Source: Apodospora peruviana (taxonomy: Eukaryota; Ascomycota; Sordariomycetes; Sordariales; Lasiosphaeriaceae). From it: a DNA stretch of 64,000 bases. The notes below the pieces were generated by a model. That model was not told the DNA's origin. It ran no database searches and was given only the letters and a program-made list of their open reading frames with translations. Below, piece by piece: positions 1 to 11,861 of this stretch. How positions within the stretch are numbered: position 1 is the stretch's first letter; each line of letters begins with the position of its first letter. The translations under genes and the position numbers were made by a program. The stretch lies in NCBI GenBank assembly GCA_033439685.1, contig JAUEDM010000006.1, positions 1,054,001 through 1,118,000 on the forward strand, written 5' to 3'.

Positions 1-1284
1 GACATGTGTGAGATGATGGAATCAGCCATGCTTGGGGATCTACCCCGAAGAGCTGGGTCCTCCGCATAGGCTCCATACATGGTCCCATCGAGGGCCGTGG
101 ATGAAGTCGGGTTAGACCGGAGCGGACCAGGCGTCTCCATGTCTTCTTCCCCGGGAGATGACTCTACTTCTGCGTCGGGAAAATGAGGAGTCCCGACCCT
201 GGATAGCGACCGGGCCGAGTGGGTACGGGACGGCGCCCGAGAGGTCGTCCTCGACCCGGTTAGGGAGGCTGGTAGTGACGGGATCGGCCTCTTGTAAGAA
301 TGTGATTCACGTGTGCTGAACGAGTGAGGGGCTGAATCGATGTCGTCCTCATCGGTTATTCCGCCGTATTCGAGACTCCAATAGTCACCAACATCGCCCT
401 GTAGTTGTGACATCCTTGCTCGTTTCGAGTCTTTCAATGCTTGTCGTCTTTCTAGAATGTGGTCGTACCGTTCCTCCTCAGGCGTGGGCTTCTCTCCTCG
501 CATTTCCCTTTCGACACGTCGCCGTTCATATGAACAAATATGAGGAAGGCCTTTCTTTCTCCAGACAATTTCGCCAAGCTCGACATGCTCCAGAACCATG
601 TAAATCTTCTTCAGCTCAGGGTCGTCGATGATTTCAAGCAGAGCAACGACGTTAGGGTGTCGAATCTTTTTGAGGATGGCAATTTCTCTTTTGCTCTTGT
701 CTTGGGTTGACATGGCTGTGACTTTCCCAAGACGCCGCTTCTTGGAGAATCTCGGTATAATCTTGATGGCCACGTTATCGCCGGTTTCGAGGTTTCGAGC
801 AAGTTTGACCTTGCCATGCATGCCTCGACCCAACTCCTCAATGATTTCATAGTGGTTGATGAGCTTCCGTCCGGTTGTAAAGTCATGTTCGACGTTCGCC
901 TTGTGAGTTCTATTGTAATGAAGGTCAGAAATCACGGTGTGCCCAATGCCGGATGCCTCGCTCAACTTGGGCAACAACACAACGACCAAGGTCCAACATA
1001 ACAGAGTCAACTTACTCTCGAACTTTGTGACTCTGCAAGGGGTGCAGGTACGGGCTGTTGAGTGCGCTTGCGCCGGCGGGCGTGGTGCTCTCAGATGCCG
1101 GGTGTGCTTGTGAAGGAAGCGACATGGTTGAGCGGGGGTGGGCTGGACTGAACAGTCCCGGCGACGACACGGGCGTGCTATTGGAGGTCCGGGGCGGGAT
1201 ATGAGAGAGAGGCGGCGGCGGAAAGATGTTGTGAAGATGGGAATGCGCCGGTCGGGCATGTGGGTGTGGCTGTTGCGGCTCCAT
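1..1284 (-). CDS. CaMKK/ELM-family Ser/Thr kinase (Snf1-activating type), N-terminal part
   Basis: Partial gene: the C-terminal part lies beyond the left edge. Exon 1 is 1284-1016, intron 910-1015 (donor GTAAGT, acceptor ATAG) and exon 2 is 909 to the edge. Splicing joins a Pro/Ser-rich N-terminus of about 89 residues to a kinase domain. Visible kinase features are the glycine loop LGRGMHGKVKLA near residue 116, the beta-3 lysine in NVAIKII near residue 139, and the hinge region IYMVLEHVELGEIVWRKKG. A long charged and Ser-rich insert follows, beginning with an ERRRVEREMRGEKP-like segment. This glycine loop and insert are typical of fungal relatives of S. pombe Ssp1 and yeast Sak1/Elm1/Tos3. 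Those kinases phosphorylate the activation loop of Snf1/AMPK. The catalytic and activation loops are not in the window, so activity cannot be judged. The start is the first in-frame ATG of the exon. About 10 kb of gene-free DNA lies upstream. Confidence 0.85.
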
Positions 1285-3562
1285 GGTGAGGGCTTAGTCG
1301 GGTATCTCGTGGTCGAGTCCGAGCCTTCATGCTGAGGGTGACAGCTGGATCGCGATTGCGAGTCGGGGCGGGCGGGTTCGTCAATAGCGTTATGGCATTG
1401 AGGGGTACATAGTCGGGCGGTTGATTGAATTGATTCAGGTTGCAATCAGACGTCCATGGTGGCGGGTTGGACCCAGGAGCGATCCAAAGCTTAACGGAGA
1501 AGCACAGGTCTGGTTGGAAGGTCCGAGAATGGAGTGAAGTTGAAGTTGACGTGGAAGCAAGAGAGGTGGATACGATGAAAGAGGTGGTTGTGCGTTGGAG
1601 AAGCAGGAGCCCAAAGAGATGGAGAGGTTTGGCGGATTTGGGCGGGTTTGGCTGGGAAGCGATCGGTGCCGCTGCGCTGCTCCGGTGGCTGATATTGGGC
1701 GGTCCTCACAAAGTGTGGCCTGCGGCGTCGGCGCAGGGTGGGTCGACCGTGCTGTACGTACAGTGCAGTGATAGCGGTACTTGATATGACGGCAAGGCTC
1801 GGGTGTGCCAGCAAGTACCTTGGTATCCACGGTTGGGTTCTCTACAGTGTTTGGTAACGAGGACCCGCCGATGTCAAGTGAAGTACCCCGCCAGGCTCGT
1901 CCGCTTTCTTTCAGGCTTTCAGCTGCAAGAGATGGACCCAAGGTGGAACTCGAAAGAATTAAGAAGAGGAACAATAGCCTTGAAGCGAAGCAGCGATCGA
2001 AGACGTAGGCAACTTCGAGAGAGATCTGTGTTTTTGGCTGTTCTCTGGGCTGTCAGAATACCAGGTATTGATGAGTGAGCAGCCGTCACCCAAGAAGCCT
2101 TCGACGCCGCCAAGGCAAAGGTCAGTGCCTTGAGCAAAGGCAATGGCAATGATGGCTGAAGGATAACTGCGCGGACATCTCAACTGACCGTCAGGACACG
2201 AGATAGGAGACAGGAGTATTGTGTCCCTAGTGGTGGTGGTGGTGGTCGAAACGAAAAAACATGAAGAAACGAAGGAAAGAAGCTCGAGGTCTGGTGGAAA
2301 CAAGAGCCAGGCTGCCCTTGGGACCAGGCCGACACACCTTTTCTTTGTATGCAGTCTGTTTCATCTTTTCTGCTACCTACCTAGTGTTATAGGTCAGGAA
2401 TGACGGTCTCCTTGGAGTGATGCCTCTTGTTCACGATGCTTGGCTCTTCACATTGCTAGTTCCCTCTTTTCTTGTCTAACAACGGAATATTTTTCTCTGG
2501 AGCGTTCGCTCGTGCACACACTCGACGACACACGAACGAACGGCAAGGTACAGGGGTTTGTTGAGGAGGGGCCGGGCGGAAAGCGACGCATTGGCCAGGT
2601 AGCTTGACGTACTGGAGGATGAAGTTGCGCAGCACGGACCAGCGGGCAGCAAGTATAGATCGCCAAGACCAAGCCAAGTAGTGCACTGGTGGAGCGACCT
2701 GTGGAGTTATTTAGTGGAGCCTTGGCAGTAAAAGGTTGAGTCGTATTGGCGAAGATGCAAAGGGAGTGGAGGACGGCCGAACTTTATCGTGTCATAGCAG
2801 TGGCCGGGCGGGTGATTGGCTGGGCGGCTTTTAGTGGCTGGCCGCCTCTGCATGTCTTGGTCGTGTCTGCCTTTGGAGACTCTCGGATGCCGACAAAAAA
2901 GTCGTCCGTCCTGAGTTGTATGCAATTACAATACCATGACATACAACAGAGCCAAGGCGGCTCAGACGGCCACTTTTATCCCAGGGTCTGCAGCATCGGG
3001 CGGTTTTCAACCATGGTTGGACGATGGATGGTGCATTTCGATTGTCGACCCCAGTCGGTTCTGCCCGTCTGTTAGTGTACGGAAGAGTGTAGCCAGTACC
3101 TGAGTGCTGGGAAGCTCCTCCAGGCCGTGCACTTTTCTTGTCACATCTCGAGCTTCTTTTCTTGCTTCCTTCGCCGCCATCATCAATCACAATCACACAT
3201 GATCACGATGTTGTCTTATGTGCCCTCTACTAGTTTTACCTTTCTCTCTCTCTCGCTACCTTGTTAATCTGAATATGTATGTATAACATCTCTGGCAGAG
3301 CATAATGGGTCTCCCCCTGACGCTCATGTCTTGCTCGCACATCAACTGGTGTGTGGTGAAGAACCATCAGAGCCTGGCTGTATGAAAAGCAACAGCAGCG
3401 TTCCGTTGAGTTGGCTTAGCGGCTGACGCGCAGTGAGAAAGCCGACTTTGCCCGGCCGGGTGTTACACCTCCCCTGCTGCCCCTCGCCTCTTACATGAGC
3501 ATTCTTGTGGCTACGAGTCTGTCATTGGTTCCAGCACTATCCGTACCAGCCACACCTTTGAT

Positions 3563-3604
3563 GGCGGCGGCGGCGACGGCAACGACGACGACGACGACGA
3601 CGAT
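3563..3604. repeat. GCG/ACG trinucleotide microsatellite
   Basis: Runs of GCG followed by runs of ACG (GAC) triplets form an imperfect trinucleotide tract of about 42 bp in non-coding DNA. It makes an open frame rich in Ala/Thr on the plus strand, which I treat as an artefact. Confidence 0.8.
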
Positions 3605-6600
3605 ACTGGCTCCATGGCTGCCGACCTGGTCCGTTCACTGTGATCTGGGCTCCGTTGCCTGGTTACACCCGAACACAAAGGACGCTATTTCATTGGTAAG
3701 GGCGTTTTGCCCTTTTATTCTTCCTGATTGTCAGAAGGTTTGAGGGGTATCACAGACCCTATCGGTACGACTTGGAGTCAAGAAAGACAATCCATCATCT
3801 CATGCACGTACCACGTACAAAAAAGAAGCAAAGAAGTCTTTTGGCGTGTGGCCTGTGCTGGATCACTGCCAAGCCCCAAGGATGTAAGAGAGAGGGGCAA
3901 TTCATGGAGGTTCTACGTGTACGGAGTATCAGCGGGCCACGGCCCAAGATGCTTCGACTCTTAACAAAGACCGGTGGGAACGGACCGGCAAACAAAAGAG
4001 TTGAAAAGTGGTCAGACGAAGTATTGATGTTGACCATCGTCACTGAAGCAGCTGGCACTTCATTGCATGACAATTCGACACTAGCATGGGACTGATGAGT
4101 GCACCTGCATCTGCAACCACCTTCACATGGCCTCATCTAGTTCTAAACCTGCCTGCCGGTCATCAGCTTGTTCCCGAGTCCCGTCGACAGGGTGCACTAG
4201 CAAGAACGGCGTAAAACTCTGATGAGTCTCGACTCGACACGCATTGCAAGTCTCGCGAACCTTAGTCGAGAGTCTGGACGAGCAGTTCTCACAAAGAGAG
4301 GAAACAAAGTCAAAGCGACGTGACGGCACCGGTCTTGGCTCATTGGCGTTTCAATGATCGAGCAAGCGAGTCAACACCTGCTAACCACAATACCTACCAC
4401 ACGATATGCAACCCCATGTATATCCCGAAGCACTATCATCTTCAACAGGGACACGGGGACGGGACAACTAGCCTCATCCACCCCCTATTCTCTGCGCTGA
4501 TAATGACCCTCCAGCGAGTACCTGCAGAGTTGGCCATCCCCGTCTGCACTCGCTCGGCCGCTTCTGCAGGCAGGATGAGCTTGCGAGAAGAGGGAGAGAT
4601 GCGATCTGAGTTAGGCATCATTTAATTGCTTCAACCCTAACGACCGCTGAAGACGGTAATGCACGAGTGATGTCGACGATGCCCGTGGGATGCCCGTGGC
4701 CGTTTGTGAGAGAAAAGGATCGGGATTGTATTTTGCCCTTCTCCGTACCTTGGGTTGCCATACCGTCTGTTTTGTGCCACAAAGGTAATATGTGCCAGTT
4801 CGCTCGGCTTACCCAGAAGAGAAAAACAGGCTCATATCCGTGTCACCCAATTTTTTTATATTTCGACTGCATGCAATTCTGTTGGTCCAACGGCTTGTCG
4901 TCAACAAAGGCACCTCACCTCGAAGGGCCCTTCCCTCGGCTTTACAGTGTATAGATTGATTGCGATTGCGACACCAGAGGGAGCATGCATCGGCCGAGAT
5001 TACTAGGCAAGATGCTGCGGTCCCTTCTCTCTCGGGAGCGTTCGTCTGGAAGGATGAGAACCTGCAGACTCTGTCTTGTAGATTCGTCAAATTACCTCGA
5101 CCCGGGTCACGACACGGCAAAGAGAGTGAGAGAGACAGAAAGAAAAGGCTGCAGAGGGCTGTCACAAAGAACCCGGCCTAGTGAAATGCACGGTAACTGA
5201 CGACGGTCCGCGAAGAGAGAAAAGGGGATGGATGATGTGTGAGGACAAGAAAGAGGCAGAGGGGCCAGAACGTTCGGAAAGGCGGGGTTCGCCCATTTTG
5301 CGATAGGTTGGATTGGACTTCCATGTTGTGAGCCGACTGGAGGCAGAAGAGTGGACAACCTGCAGGCAGTGCTTGACCATGCACGCCGCCATGGTCCATC
5401 GTCCATGGAGTTGTTGCTGCCCAAAGAAAAGCCCCGTAAAGTGCATCCATCCGCATGCGTCAATTCCACCCAAAAGGTTTCTATTGCAGACAGGAGACCG
5501 CTTGAACCTATCCGGGCCCAGGTAGGGATAGTCTGGTGACCAGACCATCGTCTGTTCTGTCGTCGTCGACCATCTAGTCTCATATTTGTCAGGAGATATT
5601 TCATGGGCAAAGGATTGGGAAATGGAGGCAGATTGGAAAGTGCCCATTTTCGCAGGGCTCTTTTTGAAAGAGAGCACCTCAGACAGCCGGATATCGGAGT
5701 TGATTAATTAACCGTGCATGAGAAGGAGCACAGCAGAGATTTCAGGTTGCCTTTCGCCTGCTTCTCTGTCTCTAGCTTCAACACGGCCGAGCGAGTGTCC
5801 TACTCTGCATGAGCCGCAGTCGAGAAAATCCAGGGTGTGAAATTTTTCGGATGAGGCTATTCGACTTGGACCTCACGATGTTTGAGCAGAGGTGAACGAA
5901 AGCCGACAAATGCCCGGCTTTCCTTCTTCACTCCGATGTCTCACCTGATAGGCCCAAGAGGCGCCTGCCTCTCTGCTGTGGGACTAGCGGCATGCGGCTT
6001 CCAATGGCTCCCAGGTTCTTACCCCAGAATCGAAATTTGGCCCTATCATCGTTAGATCTGCCCCAGATAGGGCCAATTTTTTAGTGAACACCTCAGCACT
6101 CAACCAACCACTCCAACGTCCTGCAACCTTGGAAACCCTCCCCAATTCGTGACGATGGATTACCCGCGACAAGCAAGCGATCGCGACACCATGATCAATT
6201 TGGTCTGTGTCTGTGTTTCCCCACATCACCGACTTCAGTCCATCAGTCGCTCGCAACAGAGCAATATTCAATCCCTAAGAAGGAGGCCAAACAGCTTCGT
6301 CAGCTGGTAGCATGACCACATACGGAGTATCACATCACGCAATTGCCACGAGGTGATGAGAATCTCGGTAAAGGTTTCTCACATGGAAAAAAGCTTCGAC
6401 AAAACAGATGTTCTCAGTTACACCCACTTTCCGCTCCATACCCCTCCATCCGTCCCCGCACCCTGGGCAGCCAAACCAACCATGATGCGCTCTGACGTTG
6501 GAGAGAGAGAGTGTGTGTCGTGGTGGTTGCCCAGGCCAAATCTCTTGGCCAATCGTGTGGTGCTGCGACTCTGCACGGAAGCAAGCGTTATGAAGGCCTC

Positions 6601-8401
6601 CTATTCCTCTAGCGTCGTCGTCGCCGCCTCTTCTCAGACGAGAAGGTTAATAAAAGTGACGTATCATTTTCTACTCGTTTGGGATACTTTGGAGAAGATG
6701 GAAGCTAATGCCCGTCGAATCACGGTCGACACTTACCCACCTACCAACCCCTTGTCCATAGGCATCCAAAAGTTGTGCGGGTGTGCATGTTTGATATGGG
6801 ATGCTATGCCATGCCGGACAAGAAAAGCAAAGATGGAGACGGTCACACAGCCATGGACAATACCATCATCCCTACCGGTACAGTCTTATGTGTCAGCCCG
6901 AATCCCATGCAACAGTCGCGAGCCTATCCTACAAAAGCGGAATGACAACCTGAAAGCCAAGCCCGGGAGGAAGAGACGAGAGACGAGGAGGAGGGGTCCT
7001 GCTGCCCTCTCGTCACACAAGCCCTTCCAATCTTGAGCCGTGTTTTGCCTTGAATGTCCGACGACGAAGGACGGACGGATAGCTGCTTAGCCGCCGCTCG
7101 AACCTGGACTGTCTGTCGTCTCATTGAAGGACAAACAGGCGATGGCGGCGGCGGCGGCCATCATGTCACCAACAAGGAAAAGGTTCGGGCGCCAGACTCA
7201 GTTGAAAATGAATCAATATTGACGTCTTGCTTGATTCTAGCGCGGCGCAAATGCACAAATAAACAAGTCAGCGCAACAAAAGAAGCTAAGGGTGGAAAGC
7301 CGGAACCCCAGACCTTGCAACTTGGGGAAATCTTTCAAGCAGGATGCAGCCATCTTCCGTCCTCGCTGCTGCTCCACGAGGGCTATTAAAGGGGGGTGTG
7401 TGGAGAGTCACGAGTGGTTTGACTCGTACACCATCAGGAATCGCGCCGATTTGGTCGTTGACCTTGACTTTCACCTCCGCACACCCTGGAGCAGCCCAAC
7501 CAGCCAGCCACTAACACCGACTTTCAACAGCCTCCTCCGATCACAGCTTTACACTCGACTGATTGGCTCTTCATGCTCAGCTTGGAATGGTCTCTCCGTC
7601 GTCGTCGTAGGTCCCCCCTTTTGCTTTGCAACTCGCAACTAATACGTTCCCAGGTATATTTGTTAAGCCGTGTGCTACTATAGGCAGCATAACTACGCGA
7701 TCCTACTCACCAAACTCACAAAAAAACACCACTGTCCACTTTCTCACCCGCGATATGTCGGCGCGCAAGTACGCACAATGTAACGCAACCCTCACTTTTC
7801 TTGACTCGGCACAAATCTCTCCAATCTCTTTATCTCCACCATTCCCGGCCGGTGGTGGTCATGCAGCAAGGCCGAGCGGCTTTCTCCACAGCTATACAGG
7901 AACAGCCGTGTGTACCGTGGTGTGTGTGGGCAATAATATCGAGGATTAGCATGCTATGTCATCGCAGTTGGTTGATGTCTTTGGATGTTATCAGGTTTGC
8001 CTCCTGCACGTCATCTCGCGCGCACATCATGAGCTGCAGATACGGTGAGATACTTATGGGGCTTCAGCCACTGTGTGCTCTCTGTGTGTGTGTGAGGCCC
8101 GCCGCGAATTCCCATAACCTTTTCGTCGATTTTTGTTTTGTTTTATTTCAGCCTTCCGGACTGCCCGGTGTTTTCCCGGTGTTTCCGCTGTTCTGTATAA
8201 GTCGTAGGAGGGATCTATCAACTTCACACCCTCATCAGCTTGGTCAACCAAGATGGACGAGGTCAGCTGCCATGCTCACCTGCTTCAGCATGTGACACGG
8301 AGTGCACTCACTCACTCACTGCCTGCCTCTCTGTGGTTGCTGTTATAATTTTCAGACTGCCGTACCGTCTGTCTGTCACTGTTTGTTTGCTACCCATTCT
8401 G

Positions 8402-8425
8402 TAGGTACCTACCTAGGTACCTTAG
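8402..8425. promoter_or_regulatory. Overlapping TAGGTACCTA / TACCTAGGTA palindromes
   Basis: Two perfect 10-bp palindromes overlap by two bases (8402-8411 and 8410-8419), followed by another ACCTTAG. Related TAGGTAGGT, ACCTACCT and CCTAGGTA words recur in non-coding DNA at about 9344, 9400, 10458, 10484, 18553, 44405 and 51990. This could be a shared promoter motif; no binding factor can be named. Confidence 0.35.
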
Positions 8426-11400
8426 ATACAAAGATGGATTGGTAGGTATCCATTATCTGCACTGACCAACCGTTCTTGTTCATTTACCATTATCATTTCC
8501 CACAGAGCCAGGTATGTTTCACTGCACTTCCCACTTACGTGGATTATCTTCTCACTCGCATTTCTTGCTCACCTTACCTGCCGAGGTATCCATCTCTCTC
8601 ATGTTGTTTTTCCGAGTGTCTACTGACTCTGATATCCCATCTGCCCACCCACTTTTCTCACAATCGTAATCAATGTGGCTGATGTTTTTGTTCCACACCA
8701 CTACACCACACCATACCCACAGCCACCGGTTTGCTACTACTTGTACTCGTCCGGGGAAGAAAATCACCTACACGCATCAGCAGCTAGGTAGATAGCTACT
8801 GCAAAGGTCCTTGACTCGGGTTTCACCTTGCGCACCTTCACCTTTCATTTTACTTTCTTGGCTGCTCTCCCGAACGCTTGTCTCGGACGGACTTTTGTTG
8901 CGCCCGTCTCAACCGGCCAAGACAACGCTGGCTGACTTGCGTGCATTGGTTATATGGCTGGCTTGTGAAAGGTCCTTTGCCTTGTTTTCCGAGTGTAGTG
9001 TAGTAGTAGTCTTCAGCTAACTAGTCTTGTCTTACAAGGTTCTGTCCAATGACATGCCGAATGTGATGTTTACTGACGATAGTGTCCGGGCGGGCAACGG
9101 CAAAAGATAGGGGCTGATGGTGGTGGCGGCACCATCATACGGCCGGCCGCCTCCGTCGTCTTTCACCAGTTATCATCATCATTATCATCAGAACACTCAC
9201 CTCTGATGATAACCGCGGCGGCGTTAGAGGAAGAGGAGGCTCTACTCCATATCTTCGCTATCTTCTCCTTTCTTGTTCTTCCTCGGATGATGGTGTGTCT
9301 ATCAATCTCCCTCGGCTAATATATTTTTCTTGGGTTTCTACAGGTAGGTAAGTTGGTAAGATAGGGCGACAATCCGGTATATTGTTTTCACTATCAGATC
9401 TTACCTACCTACCTATCCGGATCGGTATGAATGCCAGAAGCGGATCTCCGAGATATATGGTCTCTTGGTCTTTTAGGAATTAGCTGTGGTAATGTGTCGT
9501 CCTGTCTACCTATCTGAATCTAGATCATGATATAAATATGTGACTAGCATTATCTCCGCTGGGGTGTTTATCATTGTGTGTTTATATTCGCCCTTTGTAT
9601 GATATTGCATCGCGTTTCTTTCCTATTATGTCCACCAAGTCGAGCCATGAATTACCCTTGGAATGTTGTTGTACGTTTTATCTCCTGATATTATTTGGCC
9701 TCTTGGTTCGGCGTGGCGTGCTCGTAGGGACTGATGGTGTGTTATGTTGATGCCGGTTCGGTGTGTATCATATTAGGCAGCACGTACGTCCCCTATTTGG
9801 TCTGGGCTTGGCCATAACTACACCATCACATATTCTGCCTGGCGGTTTTGTCGACTGCCTAGATACCGAAAACTTATCTATGGCGCCACATTGGGCGAGA
9901 CGCGAGGCAATATATCGAACCCGCTTCAAAACTGCAGTATCAAGGTAACACGTGCCAGTTAATAAGTAGTCGAAGAAGATCCAAGCGCAGGCAGGGTAAT
10001 ACTTCCAGACACTTTTGGTATCAACACCCATCCCATCGGATTCCTGGTTCTGTTATGCGTTTTCCTCGGCTCCAAGGGGCTGACCCCCTTCGGGCAACAC
10101 AAACATCCAAACATCCCCACGCCCAGGTTCCAAACACTGGACGTGTTCCAGTGCCCATGGATTTTGATTTTCGGACTTTTGTTCCCATGTAAAATTAATT
10201 AACTCTTCGCTTTATCTTTGTTACCCACGCACGTGAAAGTTCATATGATACTGGTGTAATGTGTGCTATAAATAAACCTGTCACATTAAGCTTCTTACTC
10301 ACACATGTCATGTCAGATTTCGGACGACGGATTCATGTCGAGTGATACAAAAACGGTTTTTGTTTCGATTACCGGGATAAGGGGTAAGAGCGAGCGACCG
10401 TGCTCGTTTTTTGTCAGACTACAATGATTAGGGTGCTTATGGTGGATACTTGGAATAGGTAGGTTATGTTGGTGAGGATAGATACCTACCTAGTTGTGTC
10501 TATGATGATATCGATGACGGTGATGATGTGTTGCGGTGAGAGAGTAGGTGTGTTGGTCAGCCAAAATTCTCGGGTAAAAGTGTACTATTTGTCGGAAAGA
10601 GGCAACGGATGGTGGTGCCTAACTTGCCAACCACTAGGTACCTCGTAACAGGCAGCCGTGTGGTTGTTGACAGGGACGAAGGGGGGTGTGTCGAATGGCG
10701 AAAAAAAAGAATGGTACGTGACCTGTACGCGTAATAGTGAGTAGCTAGTTGATCGGACTTTGGACTTGACTGAATTGGTGCATCTAGCGTTAGATAACTC
10801 ATGATTTACACTATACATGATGAGACGAATAGCATCTAAGACCTAGAACAAGACAGCAAGAAGAGAGAGACAGCATACCGGAAACCTTATTGATGCTGGG
10901 AGCAGCAACAGCCGGTGCATCACATGCCGTCGTAAACTTGCTTTCACCGTGAGATTTCGGCCGGCATCAAACGTAATGACTTGATATTTGCTCGGTTTAT
11001 ATTCAATGCATCTAACTTGAAAATGTCTATGGAACTTACTCGGCTTGAATATTTACCGGGATGTTTGTAAAACGCGGATAGAACTTCCAATCCACCACCC
11101 GAAACCAACGACGAGCATGTGACGGAGCGATCGGTTGCCTCATCTGCAATCTGTACCACCTCTATGTGATTCCCTTCTTGATTTAAGTGCTTTTGAATGA
11201 TAGAAAGCTTACAAGTGCGCCATAATTTAACAATATGCCCACGAGTTGGTGCCATAATAGGTGGCTAACCTCTGAGTTACCCCCTTTTGACATGGCCTTT
11301 TCGTTTACCATATGAATCAAAACCAATACGAACGACAACGAGGACAGGAATCCTTCCAGAGCGCAGAGACATACATACCTGGTACCTAACGCCTGCGGGA

Positions 11401-11861
11401 GTTCGGTCCTCCAGCTGGGTAGGTCAACTGCTGCCCCCTGCTATCATACCCAACCACCGCCTCAGGAGACAAAAGCAATAGCACCCAAAGCAAACAAAAC
11501 ACAAATTTCCAACGTAAGAAAATCAAGTAGGTAAGGTCATGATGCTCATTATTAAATGCTCTTCCCCCTTCTAGTTCCATACATATCTCACGACACTGTC
11601 TGTGTCATTACATTTTATGTTTCTGGAACTTTGTTTTCTTTCGCTCCATGTACCTCGCTCAAAAAAGAAGGCCCCTTGAGCCCAGCCCAGCCACAACCGA
11701 CCGAATGCTCCCTCCCTCCCTTGTAATAAGTCATAATTCATACACATTATTATCCTTCCCTTCCCTTCCCTCCCTCCTATTACCGGAAAGGAAACATTGC
11801 CATATAGAAATACAAAACATATCAAAACTCCAAAATGCCAAAAGCACCAGCAACCATGGTA

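Larger units (their letters stand above)
1285..11861. other. Long intergenic region without a supported gene
   Basis: This 10.6-kb stretch separates the kinase start from the 3' end of the cdc11-like gene. Open frames occur on both strands (for example 1435-1974 minus, 5162-5677 minus, 6353-7036 plus), but none has recognisable domains, consistent codon choice or convincing splice partners. The DNA holds short microsatellites, pyrimidine-rich runs and many TAGGTA/TACCTA words. A long kinase leader/promoter or non-coding transcripts could fill part of it; I see no tRNA or transposon signature. Confidence 0.6.

Noticed and set aside
1435..1974. 179-codon minus-strand frame upstream of the kinase
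   Set aside because: Signal-peptide-like start but no further sense; overlaps several competing frames in leader-like DNA.
5107..5677. Two overlapping minus-strand frames of about 170 codons
   Set aside because: They overlap in different registers and neither has motifs or splice partners.
6353..7036. 227-codon plus-strand frame in the long gap
   Set aside because: No domain, random-looking composition, and several equal frames on both strands nearby.
10944..11255. 103-codon minus-strand frame starting MAPTRGHIVKLW
   Set aside because: Reads smoothly but this length is common by chance here and no family is recognised.
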